This document shows, in pieces, positions 17,089 through 26,254 of a DNA stretch of 64,000 nucleotides. Under the pieces are notes generated by a model. That model had not been told where the DNA came from, made no database searches, and saw only the letters and a list, made by a program, of their open reading frames with translations. The translations under genes and the position numbers were made by a program. The stretch covers positions 1 to 64,000 of the forward strand of contig NZ_JAAGLY010000018.1 in the NCBI RefSeq assembly GCF_010548375.1, in the 5' to 3' direction. The DNA comes from Streptomyces sp. SID13726. Lineage in GTDB: Bacteria; Actinomycetota; Actinomycetes; Streptomycetales; Streptomycetaceae. The stretch's first letter is position 1. The number at the start of each line of letters is the position of its first letter.

Positions 17089-20000
17089 GGCCGCTCAGCA
17101 TCACCCTGTCCGGAGTCCGCAGCTACACCGACACCTGCGGGCCCCTGGAGTTCACCGACAAAAACCTGGTCGGCATCCTCGGCGACACCGGCGCGGGCAA
17201 GTCGACGCTGCTGGAGGTGATCCTCTACGCCCTCTACGGCAGGACGTCCTGGGGCGCGCACGGATCACAGCTGATCGCCGACGGCTGCGAGAAGATGTCG
17301 GTCGACTTCACCTTCGCTGTCGACGGGACGCCCTGGCGCGTCACCCGCATCTTTCACAAAAAGAGCAGCACCGCCCAGGTGAGCCTGAGCACCGAGGGCA
17401 CGACGGTTAACGGCGCCACAAAGGTCAACGCGCGCATCGAGCAACTGCTGAACCTGGACTTCGGGAGCTTCCAGAGCGCCGTCGTGCTGCCCCAGGGCAA
17501 GTTCGACACCCTCCTCAACTCCAGCGGCACCGACCGCACCAAGCTGTTGAGGTCCCTGCTCGGCATCGACGAACTCCAGCGACTGCGCCAGCGCGCCGCC
17601 GACCAGCGGACGCGGCTGGACGACCTGCTGCTCAAGGCGGCCGAGGCCCGGGGCGATCTGCACAAGGATCCGGAAGGTGACGCCCACCGTCTGGGCATCC
17701 GTCAGGCCGAGATCGAAAAGACCGCAGCCGGCCTGTCCGGACACCTGGACACGCTGCGCCAGCTGCGGCACCAGGCCGACGGCCTGCAGCAGCACAGCAC
17801 GGAGACCGCCCGCGCGGCGGCCGCCCTGGCCGAGCGCACCACCGCCGACGTCCACGCACCGCTCGCCGTGCTCGTCACGGACGACCGTCTCCTGCGGGAA
17901 CAGCTGGAGGAAACCGAGCGCGCGCAGGAGGAAGCCACGCGGCGGCGTGACCGGCTGCAGACAACGCTGGACGCGGACCGCGACACCGGCCTGACCGTCG
18001 CCGCGCTGTCCGCGGCGGCGGAAGTGCTCGAGAGCGCCCCGGGGCTGCTGAACAGCCTCGGCGAGCAGCAGCAGGACGTGCGGCAGGACCTCGACCGCCT
18101 TGAGACGGACGAACAGTCCGTCAAACAGGACGAGGAACGCCTCGCGGAACAGGCGGCCGGGCTTGACGGGCTCAAGGAGAGTGCCGACAAGGCCCGGGCG
18201 CAGTCGGACGGGGCCGAGGCAGCGCTGGAACAACTGACGGGCGTCGTGCGTGTCCTGCTCGAGGAAGGCGCAGCCGTTGCCGAGCACATCACCGGGCAGG
18301 CCGCCGCCCGGGAGCGGCAGGAGGAACTCTCCGCCGCGGAAACCGACGCCGCAGCCGTCGCCGGGCAGCGGCGCGGCCTGCTGGAGCAGGCCTCCCAGGC
18401 GGTGGAGGACCTCCAGCGCGGTGACGCCGCCTACACCGCGGGAATGGGACTGGCCCCAGGTGATGCGTGCCCGGTCTGCACCCACACCCTCGATCCCGCC
18501 TACACCGCTCCCGAACCGCAGGATCCCAAGGCCATGCGGCAGGCCAAGAAGGCCAAGACGGTAGCCTCCAAGGCCTCCACCGAGGCCCTGGCCGCCCTGC
18601 AGGAGATCCAGGCCGACATCCGCAAGGCCGAACAGGACGAACAGGCGCACCGCGAGAAGGCCGAAGCCGCCCGCGCCCGCCTGGCCGACCAGCTCTCCCC
18701 CGTACAGCAGCAGGCCCGGAGCGTGGCGGCCCTGACCGGCCACACCGCCCCGGAATCCTTCGCCGCGCACCTGCTCGCCGCGGTCAACACCGCCGTAGAG
18801 GGGCTCCTCGCCCAGAAGCCGCCGAGCGCCGCCGAACGCCTGGCCCTGCTGGACACCCTGCTGCCGGACGCCCGGCTGCGCATCGAGGAGGCACAGCGCC
18901 TGGCCGCGGCCGCCGACGAGACCGCCCGGTCGGCCGCGGGCGAGGTCCAGGCCGAGCAGTCGGTGACCGCCGAGCGTCGCAAGGCCCTGGAAGCCGGCCG
19001 CACGAAGGTACAGCGGGCACAGCAGCGCCTCGATGAGGCACGCCGACAGTTCCTCGCCCGGCTGGCGGCGCTGCCGCGCCCGGTGCAGGTCAGTGTCACG
19101 GACGCGGATGCGCTGCCGTCCCTGGAAGCCATCGCCGCCTGCACATCGGCGGTGACCGCCCATCTCGGCCGCCTCGGCGAGGTCGAGCGCGACCACGCTC
19201 AGGCCCTCACGGACCTCCAGCAACTGGCCGAACAGAAGCAGGACCTGGCCGGCGAACACCTCCGACGCGTCGCCGAACCGCTACACCGGCAGCAGACCAC
19301 GCTCGAACTGCGCGCCGACGCCGCCACCACAGCGATGCGGCTGCTCCAGGACAACGCGGCCAGCCTGCCGGACACCCCTGGCGCGTGGGACAACCCGCAT
19401 GACGTCGCGGCCTACGCCACCACCCTCGACACGGCCTGCTCGGCGCTTCGCGAAGCCCTCGACGCCCTGCTCCGGGGCACCCAGGAAACCATCAACGCAC
19501 TCGCGTCCAAGGCCACTTCCGCATTCCAGGCCCTCGCCCCCCTCACCCCTCAGGCGCCGGCACTTCCGGCAGCCGCCACGGATCTGCTGTTCGATCCCGA
19601 TGCCATGACCCCCTTCCACCAATATGAGGGGGCTCTGCAGGCGGAGGCCGCGCAGACAGCAGCGGACCGCAACGAGGCGCTGTCCCAGATCCCCCACGCT
19701 CTCAAGCTCCAGGCAGCGATCACGGCCGGCAAGCAGGAGCGGTCCGCCTGGGCCGGACTGTACGAGCAGCTGAGCGACTCCCTTTTCCCCACTCATCTGA
19801 CCGAGCAGCGGACCCGTTCCCTGTTCATTCTGGGAAGCCGGTTGCTCAGGGACCTGTCAGCAGGCCGGTTCGGCTTCAGTGACGACTTCGGCATCGCCGA
19901 TCTCGACAACAACACCGCCCGCAGTCCCCGGACCCTCTCGGGCGGGGAGACCTTCCAGGCCTCGCTCGCCCTGTCGCTGGCCCTGGTCGAGCTGCACAGT

Positions 20001-20276
20001 CGCACCAACGCCCGGCTGGAGAGCCTCTTCCTCGACGAAGGGTTCGCCACCCTGGATGCCGGAGCACTCGACAGCGCCCTGTCCGTGCTGCGCACCCACG
20101 TCGGCAACGACAGGCTCCTGGCCGTGATCAGCCACCTCCGCCCCGTCGCGGAGAGCGTCAACGACGTCCTGTGGGTGGAGAAGGACGTATCGGGGTCCAC
20201 CGCCCGCTGGCTCACCCCCCAAGAGCATCACGCCCTCGTACGCAGCGACTTCCACAACCTGGCAGACCTCACCTGA
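17085..20276 (+). CDS. sbcC: SbcC-like ATPase subunit (Rad50 family)
   Basis: This 1063-aa protein starts at the ATG at 17085 with GGAGA upstream. Walker A GDTGAGKST lies at 33-41. A long coiled coil is interrupted near the middle by the zinc hook CPVC (462-465). The ABC signature LSGGE is near 951-955, and Walker B LFLDEGFATLD follows about 25 residues later. This is the complete architecture of SbcC/Rad50. SbcCD cuts DNA hairpins, which is worth noting given the hairpin array at the left end of the window. The gene is followed after 18 bp by a strong terminator. Confidence 0.95.
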   Translation: MRPLSITLSGVRSYTDTCGPLEFTDKNLVGILGDTGAGKSTLLEVILYALYGRTSWGAHGSQLIADGCEKMSVDFTFAVDGTPWRVTRIFHKKSSTAQVSLSTEGTTVNGATKVNARIEQLLNLDFGSFQSAVVLPQGKFDTLLNSSGTDRTKLLRSLLGIDELQRLRQRAADQRTRLDDLLLKAAEARGDLHKDPEGDAHRLGIRQAEIEKTAAGLSGHLDTLRQLRHQADGLQQHSTETARAAAALAERTTADVHAPLAVLVTDDRLLREQLEETERAQEEATRRRDRLQTTLDADRDTGLTVAALSAAAEVLESAPGLLNSLGEQQQDVRQDLDRLETDEQSVKQDEERLAEQAAGLDGLKESADKARAQSDGAEAALEQLTGVVRVLLEEGAAVAEHITGQAAARERQEELSAAETDAAAVAGQRRGLLEQASQAVEDLQRGDAAYTAGMGLAPGDACPVCTHTLDPAYTAPEPQDPKAMRQAKKAKTVASKASTEALAALQEIQADIRKAEQDEQAHREKAEAARARLADQLSPVQQQARSVAALTGHTAPESFAAHLLAAVNTAVEGLLAQKPPSAAERLALLDTLLPDARLRIEEAQRLAAAADETARSAAGEVQAEQSVTAERRKALEAGRTKVQRAQQRLDEARRQFLARLAALPRPVQVSVTDADALPSLEAIAACTSAVTAHLGRLGEVERDHAQALTDLQQLAEQKQDLAGEHLRRVAEPLHRQQTTLELRADAATTAMRLLQDNAASLPDTPGAWDNPHDVAAYATTLDTACSALREALDALLRGTQETINALASKATSAFQALAPLTPQAPALPAAATDLLFDPDAMTPFHQYEGALQAEAAQTAADRNEALSQIPHALKLQAAITAGKQERSAWAGLYEQLSDSLFPTHLTEQRTRSLFILGSRLLRDLSAGRFGFSDDFGIADLDNNTARSPRTLSGGETFQASLALSLALVELHSRTNARLESLFLDEGFATLDAGALDSALSVLRTHVGNDRLLAVISHLRPVAESVNDVLWVEKDVSGSTARWLTPQEHHALVRSDFHNLADLT

Positions 20277-20294
20277 CCCACCCGGGAAACAGAG

Positions 20295-20334
20295 GGCCGG
20301 TGTCCGCGCGAGCCATTTCAGGCGGACACCGGCC
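20295..20334 (+). terminator. Terminator of the sbcDC operon
   Basis: A perfect 13-bp stem (GGCCGGTGTCCGC, 20295-20307, pairing with 20322-20334) encloses a 14-base loop. It lies 18 bp after the sbcC stop. There is no T-run, as is usual in GC-rich actinomycetes. Confidence 0.85.
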
Positions 20335-20954
20335 GCGCCTCCTCTTCCGGTTGCTGGGGGGAAACTCAGGAATGTTGTGGGGATTTGCGGGGCGGAGGAA
20401 GGGCGGGAGCAGCTCCCACAACGGTCACAAGCTGGCAGCCCAGGAACCGAGTAGCCCGGCGGCCGTCTACGCGCCGTCGTCGCCACCCACCACCGCGGTG
20501 GCCGTGATTGTTGGCGACAAGCCGACCCGAGCAGTGAGCATCGGGCGCGGATTCCGACGTTTCCGCAGGAACCAGTGCGCACGTAGTCGTGGAACCTACA
20601 CCCGCCTTGGAACGGCTGACGGCCGCCGTGCTCCGCGAGATGCACACGAACGGGTCACCCTCCCCCACCGCTGTCTCCCCGAAGGCAGCATGGACAAGCT
20701 CTTCCCCTCCCCGAAAGCGCTCCCGCACTCCCCAACACCACGAACTAGTCGACCAGTTGATCGGCTACACCCACCGGAAGGGGCACGATCTGGTTCCAGA
20801 ATCCGCGACTTTACTGACAATGAAGTCGCCGACCTACTGAAGCCAGTTGTCACTGACGCAGCCAGGCGTTTCGAGGCCATGCGCCTTCCCTGTCAGCGAC
20901 TTCGAGGCGCCGGCTGCACGGATGATGACGGCATCGCGCGAGAGGTTGCCGACC
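20335..20954. other. Non-coding gap at the edge of the defence island
   Basis: There are about 620 bp without a gene that I can support. Open frames exist, but their composition and lack of ribosome sites argue against them. Short segments such as FTDNEVADLLKPVV (about 20806-20850) look protein-like and could be a decayed gene. No tRNA, att-like repeat or integrase was seen that would mark an integration site. Confidence 0.5.
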
Positions 20955-21566
20955 TCATCCCAGCGATGCCGGGCCGGCGTCGGCGAGGGCGGCATCGACC
21001 AACGACTCTGCGATGGATCGCGCGCACGCGCCGGTGTGACGGCTGTTGAGAGCGGTGCCGCGGGCGGCCGCGCCGTCGAAGAGCAGGGCCAGTTGCTCAC
21101 CGAGGGTTTCCGGGTCTGGCGCCCCGGCCTGCCGTGCGAGGTCCGTGAGGCGGCGGGCGAACTCCCTCTTGAACTCCGCGGCCAGCTGATGGGCGGAATG
21201 CCCGGGGTCCGGCACTTCGACGCTGACGTTCAGGAACGGGCATCCCCGGAACGGGGCGGCGGTTTCCGGCAGCTCCCAGTCGAAGACGGCGAGGAGCTGC
21301 TCACGCGGGCTCGGGGTCGGCCGGGTGGGTGACGGGGGGATGGGCAGGAAACTGTCCACCAGGGACTGCAGGTATGCCCCGACGAGCTCGTCCTTGCTGG
21401 GGAAGTGCGTGTAGAGGGTGCGTTTCGACACTTCGGCGACGGTCGACAGCTGGTCCATCCCGGTCGCATTGATCCCCTGTGCGGTGAACAGCTGGGTCGC
21501 CGCCTTGAGGATGCGCTCGCGGGCGCCACGTCCACGGCGCCGGCGTACGGGGTGAGATTCGGTCAC
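20955..21566 (-). CDS. TetR/AcrR-family repressor
   Basis: This 203-aa protein has an N-terminal TetR helix-turn-helix (ILKAATQLFTAQG to KRTLYTHFPSKDELVGAY). Its C-terminal domain is of the type found in repressors of small redox genes. The GTG start overlaps a perfect palindrome ATCCTTAAGGAT (21567-21578), so the gene may be almost leaderless and autorepressed. It is divergent from an aldo-keto reductase gene 250 bp away, which is its likely target. The ligand is unknown. Confidence 0.9.
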   Translation of the reverse strand: MTESHPVRRRRGRGARERILKAATQLFTAQGINATGMDQLSTVAEVSKRTLYTHFPSKDELVGAYLQSLVDSFLPIPPSPTRPTPSPREQLLAVFDWELPETAAPFRGCPFLNVSVEVPDPGHSAHQLAAEFKREFARRLTDLARQAGAPDPETLGEQLALLFDGAAARGTALNSRHTGACARSIAESLVDAALADAGPASLG

Positions 21567-21576
21567 ATCCTTAAGG

Positions 21577-21648
21577 ATACTGATCGTTTTACATAGTCCG
21601 CCGGGGCGGCTACGGTGGAGCCTTAAGTAGACTGACCTTCTTACTTAA
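21577..21648. promoter_or_regulatory. Paired candidate TetR operators between tetR and the aldo-keto reductase
   Basis: Two related 16-bp sequences (21577-21592 and 21629-21644; 12 of 16 positions equal, core ACTGA.C) flank the two divergent promoters. The second lies inside an inverted repeat TTAAGTA-N12-TACTTAA (21623-21648). The pattern fits a repressor that binds once at each promoter. Confidence 0.5.
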
Positions 21649-21818
21649 CCACATCCGGATCGCGGTGCACGCGGATGGGCGGTTCGTCGGCACCGCACCC
21701 GTTCAGTGCACGCCAGGCGCCCCGCTTCACGCCTTGCCGAGCCCGCCTCCGGACCGGCGCCTGACCCCGCCACAGCCCGCCCCCGCCATCGATGCGGAAT
21801 CAGCACCAAGGAGACCTG

Positions 21819-22874
21819 ATGCGGTACACGACCTTCGGACGACGGACCGGACTGCGTGTTTCCGAGTACGCGCTCGGCACGGGGAACTTCGGCACCGGCT
21901 GGGGCGCCGGTGCGGAGCCGGACGAGGCGCGCCGGATGTTCGACAGGTTCGCCGAGGCCGGCGGGACGTTTCTCGACACTGCGGACGCGTACCAGTTCGG
22001 CGAGTCGGAAGAACTGGTGGGCGAGTTCATAGCGGCCGACCGGGAGCACTTCGTCCTGGCCACCAAGTTCACCAACGGAGCCGGCCCGCAGCCCGGCATC
22101 TCCAGGACGGGCAACAGCCGCAAGAACATGGTCGCTTCGCTGGAGGCGAGCCTGAAGCGCCTCGGCACCGACTACATCGACCTGTTCTGGGTCCACTTCC
22201 CCGACGACCTCACCCCCATGGAGGAGATCCTGCGGGGACTGGACGACCTGGTCAGCTCCGGCAAGATCCTCCACGCCGCCCTGTCCAACTTCCCCGCCTG
22301 GCGCGTCTCCCGCGCCGCCACCCTCGCAGACCTGAAGAACTGGGCACCGGTGGCGGGCATCCAGATCGAGTACAGCCTCGTCGAGAGGACCCCCGACCGC
22401 GAGCTGCTGCCGATGGCCGAGAGTCTGGGGCTCGGCGCCGCCCTGTGGTCCCCGCTCGGCGGCGGACTGCTCACCGGCAAGTACCGGCGCAGCAACGAGG
22501 GGCGGCTGAGCGATTTCAAGACGCTCGTGCACACCGAGAGCACCGACCAGAAGACCGCCGTCGTCGATGCCGTCCTGGCCATCGCCGAGGAGAGCGGCGC
22601 GACGCCCGCCCAGGTCTCGGTCGCCTGGCTCCGTGAGCGTGCCGCCCAGGCGTCTACCTCATTCGTGCCGATCATCGGCCCGCGCAACCTCACCCAGCTC
22701 GACGACTACCTGGGCGCCCTGGACGTCCAGCTCGCCCCGAAGCAGTTCGCGCGCCTGTCCGACGTCAGCGCGATCCCCCTCGGGGTGCCCCACGAAGCGA
22801 GCGCCGGCGCCCGCAACGCCCTCCAGGGCGGCGACTCCTCCCGCGTCACCCAGCCCGCCGTGCCCGTGGCCTGA
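21819..22874 (+). CDS. Aldo/keto reductase
   Basis: This 351-aa protein starts at the ATG behind AAGGAG. The catalytic tetrad is in place: D53 and Y58 (DTADAY), K83 (ATKFTNG) and H126 (FWVHF). An NADPH-binding C-terminal region (IIGPRNLTQLDDYLGAL) is seen. It belongs to the family of YajO/general-stress-type reductases that reduce aldehydes or ketones with NADPH. It sits divergent to a TetR gene that probably represses it. Substrate is unknown. Confidence 0.92.
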   Translation: MRYTTFGRRTGLRVSEYALGTGNFGTGWGAGAEPDEARRMFDRFAEAGGTFLDTADAYQFGESEELVGEFIAADREHFVLATKFTNGAGPQPGISRTGNSRKNMVASLEASLKRLGTDYIDLFWVHFPDDLTPMEEILRGLDDLVSSGKILHAALSNFPAWRVSRAATLADLKNWAPVAGIQIEYSLVERTPDRELLPMAESLGLGAALWSPLGGGLLTGKYRRSNEGRLSDFKTLVHTESTDQKTAVVDAVLAIAEESGATPAQVSVAWLRERAAQASTSFVPIIGPRNLTQLDDYLGALDVQLAPKQFARLSDVSAIPLGVPHEASAGARNALQGGDSSRVTQPAVPVA

Positions 22875-22909
22875 GCCGCGGCCCCCGTCACAGACTGCTC
22901 CATCGGCAG

Positions 22910-22953
22910 TCACCGCTGTCCCGGACCATACGTATGGTCCGGGACAGCGGTGA
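22910..22953. terminator. Perfect 44-bp palindrome between convergent genes
   Basis: The two 22-bp halves are exact reverse complements with no loop base; the centre is TAC|GTA at 22931/22932. It lies between the 3' ends of the aldo-keto reductase (+) and the HxlR gene (-), so a bidirectional terminator is the simplest reading. The absence of any spacer is unusual for a terminator. Confidence 0.75.
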
Positions 22954-22979
22954 TTGCCTGGCTTCGGTACCTCGCATGG

Positions 22980-23354
22980 TCAGGGGGTAGCGCTCTCGGC
23001 GGGTTCGCCGAGGTGGGCCAGTGCCCAGTCACGCAGCTCCTTCAGCGCCGGGCGGATCGCCACTCCGGTCTCCGTCAAGCGGTATTGCACACGCAGCGGC
23101 GGCCCTTCCCTCACCTCGCGTACGACGAGGCCTTCTGCCGCCAGGTGGGTCAGCCGGTCGGAGAGTATGCGGCCGCTGATACCGGGAACAGCACGGTGCA
23201 ACTCGCTGAAGTGCGCCGGACCGGCGAGGAGGACGGTGATGAGCAGACCGTTCCAGCGTTTGCCCAGCAGGTCGAAGACGCGTGTCGTCATCGCGTCCAC
23301 CCGGGGGCTCTCGCCGACCTCGCGTCGCTCGTACGAGCCGTCAGCTCTGTTCAT
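22980..23354 (-). CDS. HxlR-family winged-helix regulator
   Basis: This 124-aa protein has a GAGGGGAAG ribosome site before the ATG. The HxlR/MarR-like wHTH spans most of the protein (VFDLLGKRWNGLLI, then ISGRILSDRLTHL, then VQYRLTETG). It lacks the usual N-terminal cysteine of many HxlR proteins. No obvious divergent partner remains: 458 bp upstream are non-coding, so its target may be distant or lost. Confidence 0.88.
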   Translation of the reverse strand: MNRADGSYERREVGESPRVDAMTTRVFDLLGKRWNGLLITVLLAGPAHFSELHRAVPGISGRILSDRLTHLAAEGLVVREVREGPPLRVQYRLTETGVAIRPALKELRDWALAHLGEPAESATP

Positions 23355-23812
23355 GGGCTTCCCCTCGCCACGGTCTTCGCGTCAGGGGCAGCGCCGACGC
23401 TGATCAAAAATGCGGCATCGCGCTCGCCTCGGCCTCGGATGCGCTGACGCGCAGTGCGTGGACGTTCCGGCCACCGCCTGCCGGGGTGAGCTGAGCGGTT
23501 CATTCAGCCGCCGCCCCCGAGGTGTCGCCAGTCGCAGGTGATGGCGTGTCAGTACTCGGCCGTGACACCCGTATCCGTCCATCCCGTGCCGGAAAATCGC
23601 GGCGGGCAGCCGAAGAGGGGCCGGACAGTCGCGCAGGCGTCCGGGCCGGCCTGCGCGATGTCGGAACGGGACGCGCGACGAAGCTTTACCCTGTGTTGCT
23701 GCGCGGTGCGGTCCTCTCGCCGGGACACGTACTCATCCGCCGGCCGGCACCATCACACGCACCCCGGGATCTACGCCTGCGGTCCCGTCGGCGGGTTCCC
23801 GGCCCCCGGCGG
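23355..23812. other. Non-coding stretch upstream of hxlR
   Basis: In 458 bp I see no gene with a good start and no strong hairpin. It should hold the promoter of the HxlR gene and the 3' end of the next transcript. It could be remains of a lost target gene of the regulator. Confidence 0.5.
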
Positions 23813-24625
23813 TCAGCCGGCCATCCGGTTGAGTTTGCGGACGCTCTTGTCGAAGGCCCGGGCTGGGACGATGCGGCGCAGCACGCTCACGCGCGCGGCC
23901 ATCGAGCCGGCGGGGTAGCTCAGCTTCGGCTTCGTGTCGGTCGCCGCCGCGACGATCACCTTGGCGATCGCGGCGGGATGGTCACCGCCCTTCATCTGCT
24001 CCTGCACCACCTCGTCGAAGACGGCCCGTTGCCGTGCGTAGACCGGCAGAGGACTGTCGGCCTGGATCATGTTCTCGTCGAACGGGGTGTTGATGGGGCC
24101 GGGCTGGACGCGCAGCACCCGGATGCCCTGCTCGCGAACCTCGTGGTCCAGGGACTCGGAGTAGCCCTCGACCGCGTGCTTGGTCGCGACATAGACGGCC
24201 ATGAAGGGGTTGGGGACGAACCCTCCCACGGAGGAGACGTTGATGATCCGTCCACGTCCCTCGCCGCGCATGTACGGCAGGACGGCCTTGGTCATGCGCA
24301 TGAGGCCGAAGACATTGACGTCGAAGAGGTACTGCGCCTGGGCGACGGAGATCTCCTCGGCGGCTCCGTTGGCGCCGACCCCGGCGTTGTTGACCAGGAC
24401 GTCGATGCGTCCGAACCGCTCGATCACCTGCTGGACGAGGCTGCTGACCGAGTCGTCGCTGGTCACATCGAGGGGGAGGAACGTCACTCCGCGAGCGGTG
24501 TTCCCTGTCGCCTTCCGGCTCGTCCCGACCACGTCGAACCCGGCGTCGACGAGCGCGCGCGCTGTCTCCTTGCCGACACCCGAGGACGCGCCCGTCACGA
24601 GCGCCACCGGCCTGTTTGCTGCCAT
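23813..24625 (-). CDS. Short-chain dehydrogenase/reductase
   Basis: This 270-aa protein is a classical SDR: TGASSGVG (11-18) binds NAD(P), NNAG is at 79-82, the catalytic serine near 131-132, and Y145-x3-K149. The C-terminal extension after residue 225 is basic (RRIVPARAFDKSVRKLNRM), a feature of SDRs often annotated as oxidoreductases of long-chain substrates. AAAGGA lies about 18 bases before the ATG with GGGGAG closer. It is 169 bp downstream of another SDR gene on the same strand but probably has its own promoter. Confidence 0.9.
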   Translation of the reverse strand: MAANRPVALVTGASSGVGKETARALVDAGFDVVGTSRKATGNTARGVTFLPLDVTSDDSVSSLVQQVIERFGRIDVLVNNAGVGANGAAEEISVAQAQYLFDVNVFGLMRMTKAVLPYMRGEGRGRIINVSSVGGFVPNPFMAVYVATKHAVEGYSESLDHEVREQGIRVLRVQPGPINTPFDENMIQADSPLPVYARQRAVFDEVVQEQMKGGDHPAAIAKVIVAAATDTKPKLSYPAGSMAARVSVLRRIVPARAFDKSVRKLNRMAG

Positions 24626-24649
24626 GACCAGCTCCCCAATCCTTTGAAA

Positions 24650-24666
24650 TTACATTCATAATATAA
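24650..24666. promoter_or_regulatory. AT-rich dyad upstream of the SDR gene
   Basis: A short island of AT-rich DNA contains the dyad TTAnATT-n3-AATnTAA about 25 bp upstream of the SDR start. It stands out against 70% GC flanks and is a plausible promoter/operator. Confidence 0.4.
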
Positions 24667-24794
24667 CAGCAGGTGCACCGGCCACGGACACCCTGCGCTC
24701 ACACATGGCCGGGACCGGTCGGCGACCTCGGACGCTCCGACCCGTAGCACGCGACGATCACCAGTCCGCCAGGTGCTCGCACCGCAGGGCAGGG

Positions 24795-25577
24795 TCAGAC
24801 AGCCTTGAGCTGCCCGCCGTCGATCAGGTAGTCCGCGCCCGCGACGCTGGCAGTGACGTCAGAGAGCAGGAAGGTGATGAGGGACGCCACTTCCTTCGGC
24901 TCGACCAGACGGCCGGTCGTGATACCGAGGGCTCCGGGCGCCTGCTCGACGAAGGTGGCGATGTCCATGCCGAAGGCCGCGGCGACCTGCCCGCCGAACT
25001 TCTCCGGGCTGTCGTAGATGGAACTGCGCACCAGGCCGGGTGAGACGGTGTTGACGCGCACGCCCTGGGGGCCGAACTCCTCGGACAGGGTCTTGCCGAG
25101 TGCGGTGAGCGCCGCCTTGGCGGTGGAGTAGGCGACGGGGCCGAGACCCGGCAGGTGCGCGACGACCGAGGAGACGTTGACGATCGCACCCTTGCGCTCG
25201 ATGAGGCTGGGAAGCGCGGCCCGGCTGACCCGGACAGTACTGAGCAGGTTGATGTCGAGAAGGGACGCCCACTGCTCGTCGTCGGTGTCGAGGAACCCCT
25301 TGACGGCGAGGTCGTCGCCGCCTCCGACGTTGTTGACCAGCAGGTCGATGCCACCCAGCTCCGCGAGGGCCGTGTCGATCAGGGTGCGCGCACCCTCGGC
25401 GGTGCCGAGGTCGGCGCTCACCGTGACAGCCCCGGTCTCCTTCAGGTCACCGGTGATCGTGCGGGCGGCACCGAGGACGCGTACACCCTCGTCCACCAGT
25501 GCGCGGACAGTGGCCAGCCCGATACCGCGGCTGGCACCGGTCACGACAGCGGTCTTGTTCGCCAGGTCGAGATTCAT
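24795..25577 (-). CDS. Short-chain dehydrogenase/reductase
   Basis: This 260-aa protein starts at the ATG behind AAAAGGA. TGASRGIG (13-20), NNVG (82-85, normally NNAG), a catalytic serine at 136-137, Y150-x3-K154 and the C-terminal ADYLIDGGQ signature are clear. It resembles 3-oxoacyl-ACP-reductase-like SDRs. It ends the transcript just before the first SDR and is adjacent to a TetR gene (25659-26237). Its promoter shares a box with that of the TetR gene, so it is likely repressed by it. Confidence 0.92.
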   Translation of the reverse strand: MNLDLANKTAVVTGASRGIGLATVRALVDEGVRVLGAARTITGDLKETGAVTVSADLGTAEGARTLIDTALAELGGIDLLVNNVGGGDDLAVKGFLDTDDEQWASLLDINLLSTVRVSRAALPSLIERKGAIVNVSSVVAHLPGLGPVAYSTAKAALTALGKTLSEEFGPQGVRVNTVSPGLVRSSIYDSPEKFGGQVAAAFGMDIATFVEQAPGALGITTGRLVEPKEVASLITFLLSDVTASVAGADYLIDGGQLKAV

Positions 25578-25595
25578 GGCAATCCTTTTCTTGAA

Positions 25596-25610
25596 CTGTA
25601 GGTACAAAAT
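25596..25610. promoter_or_regulatory. Candidate TetR box (GGTACAAAAT) before the SDR gene
   Basis: CTGTAGGTACAAAAT lies 19 bp upstream of the SDR start. The same motif in inverted orientation is found upstream of the neighbouring TetR gene at 26255-26270, 13 of 15 positions equal. Two copies at two promoters suggest the binding site of that TetR protein. Confidence 0.55.
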
Positions 25611-25658
25611 TTGGGCACAACACAGCACGCTCTCGCCAGCGCCTACGCGCTGGCGAGA

Positions 25659-26237
25659 TCAGAGGAGGTCGATGGTTGCGTCGATCACCCTGAGGAGGCG
25701 ATCCGGCCCCGACTCGACACGGGCCGCGAGTTTCATGCCGTTGATGGTGTTCAGCAGCAGGCCGGCCAGAGCTTTCGCGTCACGCCCGGGGTCGATCTCC
25801 CCGGCTCGCTGCCCCTCTTCGACCAGGGCACGGAAGGCGCCCTCCATGCGGTCGAACATGCCCTGCACCTCGGCCGTCACGGATTCGTCCGTGCGTCCGA
25901 ACTCCATCGCGGCGTTCAGCACGAGACAGCCGCGGCGGTCGAGGTCGGCGAGGTCCGTCTGGGCGACGAAGTACAGCGCATCGCGCAGTCGCTCCTTGAC
26001 CGGCCCGGAGCCCTCCAGCAGCTCCGCCAGGGCCGAGTTCTGCAGGTCCAGATAGCGGCGCAGCGCCAGATCGAACAACTGGCGCTTGCCCCCGAAGGTG
26101 TTGTAGAGACTGCCCTTGCCGATGCCCAGGGCGTCGACAAGGTACTGCGGCGTCGTGGCGGCATATCCCTGCCGCCAGAACACCTGCATCGCTTGTTCGA
26201 CCGCCGTGTCGGGGTCGAACTGCTTGGGCCTTCCCAT
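25659..26237 (-). CDS. TetR-family repressor
   Basis: This 192-aa protein has the HTH in residues 10-55 (AMQVFWRQGYAATTPQYL, then IGKGSLYNTFGGKRQLFDLAL), a form common in TetR proteins near SDR and quinone-reductase genes. A ligand-binding domain includes RRGCLVLNAAMEFG. It lies just upstream of the SDR gene on the same strand, 81 bp apart, with a shared box at both promoters. It is probably autoregulated and controls the SDR in response to a reactive small molecule. Confidence 0.9.
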   Translation of the reverse strand: MGRPKQFDPDTAVEQAMQVFWRQGYAATTPQYLVDALGIGKGSLYNTFGGKRQLFDLALRRYLDLQNSALAELLEGSGPVKERLRDALYFVAQTDLADLDRRGCLVLNAAMEFGRTDESVTAEVQGMFDRMEGAFRALVEEGQRAGEIDPGRDAKALAGLLLNTINGMKLAARVESGPDRLLRVIDATIDLL

Positions 26238-26254
26238 GGCACGACCATAGCACC

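Noticed and set aside
20780..20830. tRNA-like GGTTCCAGAATCC segment
   Set aside because: No cloverleaf can be formed around it; acceptor and anticodon arms are missing.
22910..22953. Origin or attachment site at the 44-bp palindrome
   Set aside because: No recombinase, repeats or iterons nearby; the position between convergent genes fits a terminator.
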